Shown in pieces: positions 9,271-19,186 of a DNA stretch of 21,332 nucleotides. This DNA is from Malacoplasma sp. (lineage in GTDB: Bacteria; Bacillota_I; Bacilli_A; Mycoplasmatales; Mycoplasmoidaceae): NCBI GenBank assembly GCA_029258015.1, contig JARHZT010000009.1, forward strand, positions 1-21,332, given 5' to 3'. Position numbers and translations under genes: made by a program. Below the pieces are notes generated by a model that saw nothing but the letters and a program-made list of their open reading frames with translations, had not been told where the DNA came from and searched no databases. Position 1 is the stretch's first letter, and each line of letters opens with the position of its first letter.

Positions 9271-11058
9271 ATGGGAAAAAATAGAAAAAATCAAACATTT
9301 GAACTAGAAAAAATAATAGATTTTCTAGAGAGTAAAACAGAAAATAAAGCTATAGCTATTTCTGGGAAAATAAATAATAAAAAAACTAAAATAATAAATT
9401 CAATATTTCAGTACATGTCTCAAGACGAAGAAAAAGTCAGTAAGCACAATACTACTTTTTTTAATTCTATTTTAGAAAGTAATGTTAAAAAAAATAAATC
9501 TAAATATCTTGAAAAAGAAACAACATATTTAGTTAATAAAGGTGTATATAATTTGAATTTAGAATCATTAATAGAAAGTATTAATGATAGTTTAAAACAG
9601 AATGCTGTTCTTGAAAATATGTGAAGAAATAAGTTTTTCAAACGATGGCATAGAAAAATTCAAAAAACTAGAATTAAACACATTGTAAAAAAAATTAGTT
9701 TATTAGAAAGATATGATGCATTAAGTGCTTCAGCAAACAAATATAAATCAATTTTCCCAATATTAACAACAATTACAACCATTGGTACTTCTATTGGTAC
9801 CCCTATTTTATCTATTGCATTATTAAGACATGATAAACTATTACAGATTTTATCTCCATTAGGGTACAACATCTTAATTTGATTTTGTGGATTGGCAATA
9901 ATCTCTGGAATAGTATCTGTAATCTTTTATTTAATAAGTTCTATTATTGCTAATAAATATGAATTAATAACAAGAAATATTGTTGATGGATACAAAAAAG
10001 TATTATCTAAATATTTTTTACTTCCTAAACAGAAAAAAGAAGATGTAAAAAAACATAAACAAAAGATTTCTATAACAAGAAATTCTAATTACTATTTCAA
10101 TGAAATTGATTTTAATAGTGAAAATTATTTACATTTTTTAAACCTAATCATGATTCATAATGCTATAGGAAATAAAGTTTGCTTTACAGTTACAATTAAT
10201 GAACTTTATGAATTAAAAAACTTATTTAATGATTCATGGGGAAGCTCGATTAATTACTATGTTTTTAATGTAAATAACTATAAGAATGGTTATAACAAAG
10301 AAAAAATAATTAATTTCTTATTATCTAGAATCTCAAAAGATTTTGATTTTATAGAACTTTATAAAACAAGTGATTATTTTAAAAACTATTTAGATGCTTT
10401 CTATGAAGCTACAGAAAATAACTTGCAAATATTAAATGCATTAAATATTTTTAAATCACTAACATTTTTAAAAACTAAAAAAAATTATGTAATAGATAAT
10501 ATTTACTTTTTTATAGATATTTTCTATTTATGCTTAATCAAATCATTAGATCTTTATACATTTGATTTAGTTGTTGATTCAATTATTAATGACCTTGTTA
10601 TACCAGAAGATATTTCTAAGAGATATAAGTTATTAAAATTAAATAATTTCTTTACTAACAATTTAAAAAAACACCGTGATAAATCATTATTTTTTAATTT
10701 AAAAAATATAAATGATGATATTTTTTTAAATAACATTGGAAAACCTAATGAATTAGATAGTAAAAAGATTATTGATGGATTTATAGAAAAGAATAATTTC
10801 CAATTAATAAATAAGAAAAACAATATTTATATCAATAAATTTAAAGATAGATTAAAAGTATCAAAAATAAAAAACATAGATGAAATAAATAATATATTTA
10901 GCGAAATAGATAAGGTGAAACAATCTGCATTATTAGATAAATGTACATATCTTATAATTGATTTTGTTTATGAAATTATTGTAATGCAAAATAATTTAGA
11001 TAATTTTCATGTAATAGCTTGAACTTCTGATGATATTGAGAATATTAAATTAATGTAA
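9271..11058 (+). CDS. Membrane protein resembling a KAP-type P-loop NTPase with degraded motifs
   Basis: 595 residues. Residues 24-45 (KAIAISGKINNKKTKIINSI) have the shape of a Walker A strand-loop-helix, but the second glycine of GxxxxGKT is Lys. Two long hydrophobic segments follow at about 162-185 and 198-228. Residues 275-325 (FNEIDFNSENYLHFLNLIMI, then KVCFTVTINELYELKNLF) look like the Walker B and sensor region of KAP NTPases, where the usual DDLDR is NEIDF. KAP proteins carry membrane helices between Walker A and B, which is the arrangement here. The rest is helical. No Shine-Dalgarno is visible; TATATT at 9245-9250 would give a very short leader. An extended TGA-Trp frame supports one continuous gene. 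ATP hydrolysis is doubtful. The family call is inference from layout. Confidence 0.7.
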
Positions 11059-11080
11059 GATTTTAATTAATGAGATGTAA

Positions 11081-11117
11081 AACTAAAAAACCATTCCTTT
11101 GGAATGGTTTTTTAGTT
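11081..11117. terminator. Bidirectional terminator
   Basis: A 17-bp inverted repeat with arms AACTAAAAAACCATTCC and its complement, around a TTT loop. It ends in T-rich sequence on both strands, serves the KAP-like gene (plus) and the protease gene (minus), and overlaps the protease stop codon. Confidence 0.88.
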
Positions 11118-14100
11118 TTTTGGATTCAATCTGAATGAATTAAGGTTTTCATTTTTTAATTTATCTTGAATTTGTTTTATAATACTATAATCTTTATTAT
11201 ATTCTGTGTAGTTATTGAATAACATTCCAACATTAAAATATGAATAATCCATATTTTCTTTTCAACTACCCATAAAATTAACTCCTATTAATTCAAATCT
11301 AGAGTTAATAATCATTGCTCCTGATGAGCCACCATATAAGATTGATTCTGAATCATGTCATCCATTATTTGAATATGTGATGATAGATTGTTGTAAGACT
11401 TTTTGTATTTGCATACCATGAGGATTAAATATTTTATTATCTTCATCGTTAAAAGATGGAAACTTTGATCATTTTTTATATCAATTAACTAATCCTCTAT
11501 ATTCATTAAATTTATTATTATCTTCTTCATTGTATTTTGTTCAATAAGATTGTACAGATCCAGCTTTATCCGGACCTAAATATCTTTGTTGAGAAATAAT
11601 TTTTCCTCCAATAGATTTCATAGTACTTCATCCTTGACGGTGTCCATCTGTTGCTGGGAATCCACCAACAAATAATGTGGAATTCGCACTAGGCACTGGG
11701 TTTTTACCATTATTAGCACCCATTCCCATATATCAATCTTTTTCTTGTTCTGTCCCTAAAACTTTATAAAGAGATGGAAATAAAATTTTTATTTCATCTT
11801 TTGTAAATTCCATTTTAGTTACAGCAAAATCACCACCTGCATTACTTATTTTACCAACCCTATTTCCTTTTCATCTTGTTAAACCTTCACTTAGGTCATT
11901 AGGATTTGTACTGATTTTAGGTCTATCAAATACAGGACCAATCATTCTATTATCATTATCAGTATAACTTCCTATGGTTTCAAAAGTAGGAGTATATCAA
12001 ACGGCTTTTTCAGTAGCATTCCTATTATTCAAACTAGTTCCAACATATTGACCTTCTGGTGTTTGTATGTTTGTATCTAATACAGCCTTTTCTGATTCAT
12101 CTGAATCATCACTTATACCTTTTCTAGCCATCGCTTTTATTGTATATTTTGTGTTTCTATTATTAAATTTTTCATAATATAAATTATTCTTAGACTCATA
12201 TCTTTGATTTACTATTTCATCTTTAACATTTGTTGGAACATCAGAACCAACATATGTTTTAGTAAAAAAACCACCATCTCAATGTTCATTATAAATTTTT
12301 TCATTAATAGAAGGATTAGTAAACTCATTAGAACTTCAAATAGATGTACCAGTGGATAATGCTCTATCCTTGTTAAATGCATCAGATATATTTAAAACAT
12401 GCATATTAGTACCTACTAAGAATTCATATTTTTCATTATTTTTTGAATTAGGTTTTATAATTCTATCAAATATTCATGATGTACCAGATAATCATTGAGG
12501 CTTTAATTCTAATCTAATATTAGAATTTTTTTTCATCTTAGCACTAACTAAACCTTGTCATGTTAATTTAAACGATCTGTCATATATGTATTGTCTAAAA
12601 TCTTTATTCTTTTTTAAAACAGAATTTGTTTGGTTGTAATGATATCTATTTATAGATCCATTTTTCAATGTTAATAGTATATCTAATTCTCCTTTTTCAT
12701 CATCAACATTTGCATTAATATCAATTATATTACTTTTCACACCAAAGATGTTTTTTATAGAATTATAGTCCATATAAAATAACATTTGTGACATATTAGA
12801 AGGAAGATAACCAAACTGATTTTTAAGTATAATACTGTCTATATTTACAAAATAATTTTGATATGAAGCAGAGTCAATAAATCCTCTTAAATATCTTTGT
12901 GGCATATCATAATTTGCTTGAATTCCCTTTGGTGCAAACATCATTTTTTCACCAATATCATTTCCATATTCTCCGGAAATTCCAACTTCTTGATTTAATT
13001 TATAAAATTTATTTTCATCATCATCACTAGATAATTTTTCATAAAAATCTAATTTTTGATTTTCTTGATTTCCTCAATTTCCATTTCTTATTAATTTATT
13101 TACATTTTTTACTGTTTCTTTAAATAATCTAGTTTTCGCAATAATTTCAAGAGGACTTGTTGCATTTAATATATCATTCATTGGAATGGAATGGATTGTG
13201 CCATCTAAATCAACATTTTCAATATCATTTAATAAGTCATCTGTGTTAAAAACTACAGTAGCTCTAATTGATCTATTTCCATTCTTAGTATTAAGTCTAA
13301 ATAAAACATAATTCTCTTTAAAATTAAAATCACTTATAAATAAGTTATTGCTATCAATAGATTGCTTGATAGATGCTGGAGCATTTAAAAACAAACTAAA
13401 TAAATTACTTTGTTCTAGCATTCATAGTTCTTTGCGAGAAAAATATTTTCTTTTTGGTTTAAAACCAAATCTTGTAATTTCACTATTTACCATACTTATT
13501 AGTGAATCACTTGTGTTTTCTTGTTTTTTTTGTACAAATAATTTTTTTACAGCAGTTGCTTGATATGTTCCATATTTTACAACAACTCTAATATTATCCC
13601 CTATTGGTCTAATAATATTATCAACATCTGAAAAATCTGATTGATTTGGTTTAAGATTTGATAAAGAAATTTTTTCTGTGTTGAAAGGAAGTTTCACATT
13701 TGTTGCTACATAATTCACAATTTCGGTTCTATATCATTCATATGAAATAGGTAAATTTTCTATATTAGCATCATTTGGTATTTCTGCTTTTATAATAGCT
13801 GTTTCACCTTCATTATAGACACCATCTGTTTCTGAATTAATAAATTTTAATTTTACACCCAATGGAGATATATCAGATTGACTAATAGTTGGTTCATTTT
13901 TTTTGATAACCAATATAGCACTAGCACTCTTTTGTTGATTTTTATTAAACCTTGCTATTACATTTATTCTTTTTCCATTATCATTTATATCAGCTTTAAA
14001 TCTGGCACTTGCAGAAGTTGAATTTATGACAGTAGAAGAACCTTCAATAAATCATGTATATGAAATATTATCTGTATTTTGAACATTATTTGGAGTTAAT

Positions 14101-14444
14101 ATAGCACTTGCTAATATTTCCTCTCCATCATAATATTCATTTGATAAGTTAATTTGAATACTTTGAATATTTATAGTACTATCAATTTCATCTTTGTTTG
14201 TTGAATCACTATTATTAATACTTTCATCATTGTCCTTGTTAGGATTATTTTCATCATCATTAGTATTATCATTCTTATTTTGTTCATTTGAATTAGGTTT
14301 ATTTTCAACAATTCCACCATTAACATTGTTTGAAATATTATTACTTCCACATGCTGTAACTATTATTGGTGAAATTGATAATATTGATAGTAATCCAACA
14401 ATATTAATAATATTAAATTTAAATCTTCTCTTCTTATCTCTCAT
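11112..14444 (-). CDS. Surface lipoprotein serine protease of the DUF31/MIP family with Ig-like repeats
   Basis: 1110 residues. The N-terminus is a lipoprotein signal: positively charged start, hydrophobic core, lipobox IVTAC with Cys32. A long Asn/Asp/Glu-rich linker (about 33-90) follows. Then come two Ig-like domains (about 93-185 and 190-310), each with a SYTWF/SYEWY-type core strand. The C-terminal peptidase region carries a trypsin-like triad: His682 in GTNMHV, Asp872 in GGDFAV, Ser1041 in GGSSGAM. Members in ruminant mycoplasmas (MIP) cleave immunoglobulin heavy chains with the partner MIB; no MIB gene lies in this window. Promoter TATAAT/TTGTAA is found upstream and GGTGGGG before ATG 14444. 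Many Trp are TGA-encoded. Target of this copy is unknown; it could be a host or environmental protein. Confidence 0.9.
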
Positions 14445-14465
14445 ACTACCCCACCCATACTTTTA

Positions 14466-14493
14466 ATTATAGGTTATTAAACTTTTATTACAA
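14466..14493 (-). promoter_or_regulatory. Promoter of the lipoprotein protease gene
   Basis: Read on the minus strand: -35 TTGTAA (14493-14488), a 16-base spacer, -10 TATAAT (14471-14466), 22 bases before ATG 14444. It is the best sigma-70-like promoter in the window. Confidence 0.65.
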
Positions 14494-14540
14494 CTTGACT
14501 ATACATATCTAGTTTTCGGTAAATCTATATAAAAAAATAA

Positions 14541-14583
14541 AAAAGTTTTGAATTAACCTTGCTAGGTATTAATCAAAACTTTT
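14541..14583 (-). terminator. Terminator of the Fic-like gene
   Basis: AAAAGTTTTGA / TCAAAACTTTT is a perfect 11-bp repeat and continues inward with small bulges; the minus strand continues with a T-rich tract. It includes the stop codon of the Fic-like gene. Confidence 0.75.
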
Positions 14584-15645
14584 ATATATATTTATTAATT
14601 CTTCATCTAATTTTAAAATGTATTCTCAAATATTGGTAAATATCATTTTATTTTTGTTATTTTCATCAACATATTTTAATACATTAAGTTTAAAAAGCAT
14701 GTGAACTGTAGCATCTACAAAATGTACATTTAATGTATCTAAAAATTCTCTGACATCTTCTCTTGTAATAAAAAACTTATTTGTGAATTTTTCATATTGT
14801 GAAGCAAGTATAGGTCATTCACCCACAACATTTTGTAGTGATACTAAGTTTTTAGCTATAAGTTCTTCAATATCATTAAATATCTTTTGAGATTCAGCAC
14901 ACCCTTCTGCTATAGCTACTAATAAGAAATTAATGAATTCACTGATATTTCTTAGTCTTTTTTTAGAATTATCTAACAACTCAAAATATCTTGCTTTATT
15001 TTTTAAAAGATATGAACTCATAGATATCTTTGGAGTGTCATTATAAGTTTTAAAAGATAAGAATAATGTACCTAATATTCTTGCTATACATTCATTATTA
15101 TATGTTAAAGGTTTAATATTCATAATTTGAAATTGAAGAAAGCAACTTTTTATTAAATAACTAAAATCATAGTTAGTTCATAATCCTGACATAATAGATT
15201 CTAGTTCATATAAATAATCATCTAATGTTTCTTCTTCTCTATAAGCTGCATCTTCAGACTTTTTATAATAGTCACTCATTAAATAATTTTGACAGACTAA
15301 TAATGCATCTCTTTCAAAGCCATTTTTCATACACATAACATTTTTAGTTTCTATTAATGATATGATTTCGTTTAAAACAAAATAAGTTTGTGTTCAATCA
15401 CCATTAATGTCAACTTTTTTATTTGCATCATCTATTCATAATAACAATTTAGAAAAATTAGTATTCACACCTGTTAAAGAATAATTACATATCGCTTCTT
15501 TATACAGCATGATACTTTTAAATATTTTTTTATCTTTATGATCTGGATTATTAACTAATTGATTAGTAAAATGTTTAAAAATATTTTCTTCTTTTTTAAT
15601 TAAACTTTTATCTAATACTTCAATGTAATCTATTAATGGACGCAT
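14569..15645 (-). CDS. Fic-fold protein with lost catalytic and inhibitory motifs
   Basis: 358 residues. The order of elements follows Fic proteins. Residues 47-69 match the Fic_N helix around the inhibitory motif (family SSxIEGxxT, here NYSLTGVNT at 54-62). Residues 161-198 match the core helix around HPFxDGNGRxxR, here KPLTYNNECIAR at 178-189. Residues 206-265 match the downstream SSYLLKN...YFELLD...FINFLLVAIAEG segment. In the active motif His becomes Lys178, the phosphate-loop glycines and arginine become Asn, Glu and Cys, and in the inhibitory motif Glu becomes Thr58. AMP transfer is therefore unlikely. Two or more TGA-Trp codons occur. The Shine-Dalgarno is weak (AAGAG). It is divergent from a hypothetical gene across about 100 bases and lies between the protease and the PHP/ATPase operon. 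A structural or binding role, or a decayed toxin, are both possible. Confidence 0.7.
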
Positions 15646-15704
15646 TTTTATTCTCTTACTTTATAAATTATTTATTAAAAACAAATTATTATCAATAGTA
15701 ATAT

Positions 15705-15742
15705 TATAATTTATTTGAATGTCTAATTTCTATTATTAGGAG
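15705..15742 (+). promoter_or_regulatory. -10 element and strong ribosome binding site
   Basis: TATAAT at 15705-15710 and AGGAG at 15738-15742, five bases before ATG 15748. These fix the start of the next gene. Confidence 0.6.
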
Positions 15743-15747
15743 ATATT

Positions 15748-16317
15748 ATGGATAAACATATGACAAATATAACTTTTATATCTGATGATGAATTTGCTAA
15801 AAAAATAGCTGATGGAAAGTTATTTTTTAAAAATTTAATTAATGGTAATAATGAAATACTAAATTTAATTAAATTAGATTTGATGATTAAAAACAATTTA
15901 AAAGATATATCAGATTTTGAAATCGAAAAACTTGAAATAGATAGTAACAATTTATATTTAGTTTTTAAAGCTGATAATAATTCACTTAAAACTATAAAAA
16001 ATAATTTTGCTAACACTGAAGCTGTTTGTGAAGAAGATACAGAAAAAAACTTTAATAAATATAAATTAAATAGACACTTTTTATTACCAATAGATTTTGA
16101 AGTTAAATTAAGAAATCCTTCTACACATATGGATTATTTAAAAAATGAATTTATCAGAATATTAAAAGAACAAATAGTGTTTAATTCAATTTCACACGAA
16201 TATGATTATGATGGAACATTATTTAACTATTTTGAAATATATAAAAAACATATAAAAACAATGGATAAACAAGAAATAGATAATCATATTGTAAGGTTAG
16301 CTAATCGTTTGTTGTAA
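15748..16317 (+). CDS. Hypothetical protein
   Basis: 189 residues without Trp, signal peptide, lipobox or membrane helix. Charged, with alternating helix and strand composition. I recognise no family or motif. A strong AGGAG and a -10 TATAAT support the start and expression, and a strong terminator follows, so it is a single-gene unit. It is divergent from the Fic-like gene and convergent with the PHP/ATPase operon. Sharing the short divergent promoter region with the Fic-like gene may mean a joint role, but that is only positional. Confidence 0.75.
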   Translation: MDKHMTNITFISDDEFAKKIADGKLFFKNLINGNNEILNLIKLDLMIKNNLKDISDFEIEKLEIDSNNLYLVFKADNNSLKTIKNNFANTEAVCEEDTEKNFNKYKLNRHFLLPIDFEVKLRNPSTHMDYLKNEFIRILKEQIVFNSISHEYDYDGTLFNYFEIYKKHIKTMDKQEIDNHIVRLANRLL

Positions 16318-16320
16318 AAA

Positions 16321-16352
16321 AATAAAAAAGGACATCCGTGTCCTTTTTTATT
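16321..16352. terminator. Bidirectional terminator
   Basis: Perfect 14-bp inverted repeat AATAAAAAAGGACA / TGTCCTTTTTTATT with a 4-base loop. It lies exactly between the hypothetical gene (plus) and the last gene of the PHP/ATPase operon (minus), and T-rich tracts follow on both strands. Confidence 0.88.
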
Positions 16353-16649
16353 TTAGTTATTCCTTTGCATTTCTAATTCAACATGTTTGTTATATTCATC
16401 AGCAAAATTGATAAATAAGTTGCATACATGTTTATAAACAGGACTTTGTATATCTTGCTGATATACAACATTGAATTTTTGGTTTCCAGTGATTGCAGCA
16501 CCTATATTTACTAGAAATTCATTAATTCCGTGATTATTTCACATTTCAGATGTTTTTGACACATCTAATGAATAATTACCACAAAGAACCTTTATCTTAA
16601 AATCACCTTCTTGTTCTGTAATTTCTTCTCAATTTATTTTAATTTCCAT
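16353..16649 (-). CDS. Small protein, third gene of the PHP/ATPase operon
   Basis: 98 residues, starting MEIKINWEEITEQEG and ending ELEMQRNN, with in-frame TGA codons read as Trp, so it is invisible if the standard code is used. ATG 16649 follows the ATPase stop codon by one base and has AAGGGG at the right distance, showing translational coupling. Soluble, mildly acidic, no cysteine motif; a helix-rich C-terminal half follows a strand-rich start. I do not recognise a family. Its position in a PHP-ATPase operon suggests a subunit or regulator of that complex, which is inference. Confidence 0.75.
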
Positions 16650-16650
16650 A

Positions 16651-18267
16651 TTATTCCCCTTTAACAATTTTGTATCTTTCTTCTAAGAATTTTAAACCAC
16701 CTTCTAAGAAGATAGTTGATTCAGAATCAGTAGAATCTATCTTTTGCAATTTACACTCTGAATATAAGCAATTAGGATTATTTAAATCTGCAACAATAAC
16801 TTTTTCAGGTTTTGATAAGATTCCAATATTCGCATTATGTGTAACTATAAAGACTTGGTTATTTTCTTTTTTGTTTATTAAATCTAATACATTTGTAGCA
16901 ATTGTATTATTGTCTAAATTATCTTCAGGTTGATCTAAAAAGATATCTTCATCTATAGATTTATTGAATTTATATTTAATACCATAAATTGATCTTTGAC
17001 CTAATGACATTTTGTCATATTCTTGTCCGTTAGCTAAAACTATTACTTCATCTTTTAATGAAGAAGAAAGTTTATTTATTATTTTTTCTCTATTAAAAGC
17101 TTTTTTAGATTTACTATCTTTCATATTTTCAAGAATTCATTTAGATACATCTTTTGAACTTCTGGGAGTATGTAGCACAACCTTTAAAATATCTGTAATT
17201 AAATCTTCACTTATCTTTATATGATTTTTTAATTTATAAGAAAGTAATTTACATTCTTTAGGTTGATCATCAATATCAATGTATACATCTTGATTAGTTA
17301 ATTTATCAAAATCTTTTTTTAGATAAAATATGTTTTTAGCAAATAATCTAAAAAAATCTTTTGATTCTTTATCATATGTTTTAAGACCTTGTTCTGCAAA
17401 GTTTTCATTTTTGATTTCGTCCATTTTTTTCTTATAAACTTTATCAAAAATTAAAACTATATTTTCTATTCTAGATATTTGTTCATTTCTTTTCATTAAG
17501 ATTTTAAGAATCTTTAAATATTGTTCCATTAATGATGTCATTTCTATTACCAATTCATTGTTAAAAGTTTCATCATTATAAACAACATTAAATCTATTAT
17601 TAGCAAAGAAGTTTTTAGCAAACATTAAATCATCTTTATATTTTTCAATTAATGTTTTTAAAGTATTTTTTTCTTTTTGTAGTTGTAATTTTATATCTAC
17701 ATTGTTATAGTTTGCTTGACCTATAATGTTTAGTTCAATATCCATATCTTTGAATAAAAAAGTATTCGTTCAATTAATATCATTACTTGAGCTTTTATCT
17801 ACAATAAAATTAATCTTGTCATAAAAGTTTTCTATTTTATCAATTAAAGCAGTTATTTCTTTATTATTATTTTGAAATACTTCTTTTATGTGATTGTATT
17901 TTTCTTCATCAATTTCTGCTGCTTTATTAATATCCTTTTTAATGGGATCATCTTGAAAAATAATGTCATTTCTCAATTCAAAATCTTTTCTTTTTTCTTT
18001 ATCTTTTTTCTTATCAAGTTGATTAAAAGAAATTAGTTCCCCATTAAATTTTTCAGCTTGTATAAATTTCAAATTAAATGATTCTAATGCATCTGTTGCA
18101 TTAGTAGGTAGATATCCTTTTTTAAGTCCTGCTAACAAATCAAATAAAGTAGATTTTCCTCCACCTTTTGGACCTAGAATAACATTTATATGTTTTGAAA
18201 AATTCAACTCTAACAACTCATTTGGTATTAGAGATTTCATTTTCATAAAAGTAATTTTTTTAATCAT
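16651..18267 (-). CDS. SMC/ABC-type ATPase of the TrlF kind, partner of the PHP protein
   Basis: 538 residues. Walker A is GPKGGGKST at 32-40. A long central region (about 110-370) of alternating Lys/Glu/Leu is partly coiled coil. The signature MSLGQRS lies at about 420-426, Walker B is IFLDQPEDN with Asp445 and Glu448, and the switch histidine is His477 in VTHNANI. The combination LGQ(R/K), DQPED(N/D)LDN and THNANI is what I know from TrlF-type ATPases, in which a PHP domain is fused to the N-terminus; here PHP is a separate gene directly upstream, overlapping by 8 bases. An AAGGAG lies before ATG 18267. It probably uses ATP to control the PHP nuclease or phosphoesterase. Such modules occur in defence contexts; a direct function here is not shown. 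Confidence 0.85.
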
Positions 18268-18934
18268 TATTTCTAATCTCCTTTACAAAATCTTTTTTTG
18301 TTTTTAATAGTTCTTTTAAATCTTTAAATGTAGGTGATTTTAATCCTTCAAACACGGTATATAATCATCTAGACTGTGGATAACTAGTTCATGTATGAGT
18401 ATCTGAAAAAGCAACTATAGAAGAGGTATATCCATTCTTAATTACTTTTAAATAGTTATGATGATCTTTATTTGTTATTTCGAATGCATCATATTCTAAT
18501 ATGTCTAAATCTTCGCATTCAAAATAATCATTTTTTCCTATATGAATGATTTTGATAGTTTCAAACTCTTTAAATCAATCATTTATTTCATGAATACTAA
18601 TTCCATTTTTATTTATAGGTCTTATTTTTTTATACAAGTTAAAAAGTTCTTCATCATTCAATGATTCTGAAAAAATAATAAGCATATGACCTATTTTTCC
18701 GTTTTTTCTAACTACATTTAATTCCATACCAGGAAATAGAACAATATTCCCTGTAGAAGCTAATTCTTTTGCTTCTTTATAAAAATCCAAATCAAAAGCA
18801 TTATGGTCTGTAAACGAAGCAAGTTTAACCCCATTATTCATTATTTTTGATAATGAATCATGTAAGTTTTTTCACTTTATTACATCACCATTTTTTTCTG
18901 ATAATGGAGAATGAAGGTGCAAATCTGCTTTCAT
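18260..18934 (-). CDS. PHP-domain metal-dependent phosphoesterase
   Basis: 224 residues. The PHP metal ligands are in order: His6 and His8 in DLHLHS, Asp43-His44 in SFTDHNA, Glu71 in PGMELN, His83, His131 in IIHIGKN, and Asp178/His180 in SDTHTW. The C-terminus (SPTFKDLKELLKTK) is like the tail of PHP domains found with SMC-like ATPases. PHP enzymes hydrolyse phosphoesters in nucleic acid, nucleotide or histidinol phosphate; association with the ATPase makes a nucleic acid or nucleotide target likelier. AAGGAG lies 4 bases before ATG 18934. It is the first gene of the operon, and its 3' end overlaps the ATPase start. An unusual structured leader lies upstream. The TrlF protein is normally one chain; here it is split. 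Confidence 0.85.
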
Positions 18935-18953
18935 AACACTCCTTATTTCATAG

Positions 18954-19119
18954 TAAAAATAAGCTATCTTAAAAAAATAGCTGATATCAAAAATATTTAA
19001 TGTTTTGTTTTCATTTTGTCAGCAATCATGCATCTTTGTTTGAGATATGATTGCACTGTTCAACTATAAAAACCTTATTTGGGCAAATATATATACAACA
19101 TTTACCCAAGATTATTATA
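18954..19119 (-). ncRNA. Structured leader or small RNA upstream of the PHP/ATPase operon
   Basis: Read on the minus strand. A -10 TATAAT (19119-19114) is followed by three hairpins. Hairpin 1 (19109-19079) is a 10-bp stem TTGGGTAAAT/ATTTGCCCAA with one T-G pair. Hairpin 2 (19054-19022) has stem GCAATCAT/ATGATTGC, a 2-base bulge, then ATCT/AGAT around a 7-base loop. Hairpin 3 (18982-18962) is AGCTAT/ATAGCT, followed by a TATTTTT run and then the Shine-Dalgarno of the PHP gene (18944-18939). This order is that of an attenuator or riboswitch-like leader; a separate small RNA ending at hairpin 3 is the alternative. No known RNA family was recognised. The terminator stem is only 6 bp, so attenuation is tentative. 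Confidence 0.5.
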
Positions 19120-19149
19120 TACAGCATTCTTTTAGAATTTGCGAATAAA

Positions 19150-19178
19150 TAAAAAAAGAATCTACATATGTAGATTCT
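19150..19178 (-). terminator. rpsD terminator
   Basis: AGAATCTACA / TGTAGATTCT, a perfect 10-bp repeat with a 2-base centre, followed on the minus strand by seven T, just after the rpsD stop codon. Confidence 0.88.
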
Positions 19179-19186
19179 AATTTTAA

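Noticed and set aside
13348..13563. Plus-strand frames inside the lipoprotein protease, decarboxylase and ATPase genes
   Set aside because: They are opposite-strand shadows of strongly supported long genes and lack ribosome binding sites and family motifs.
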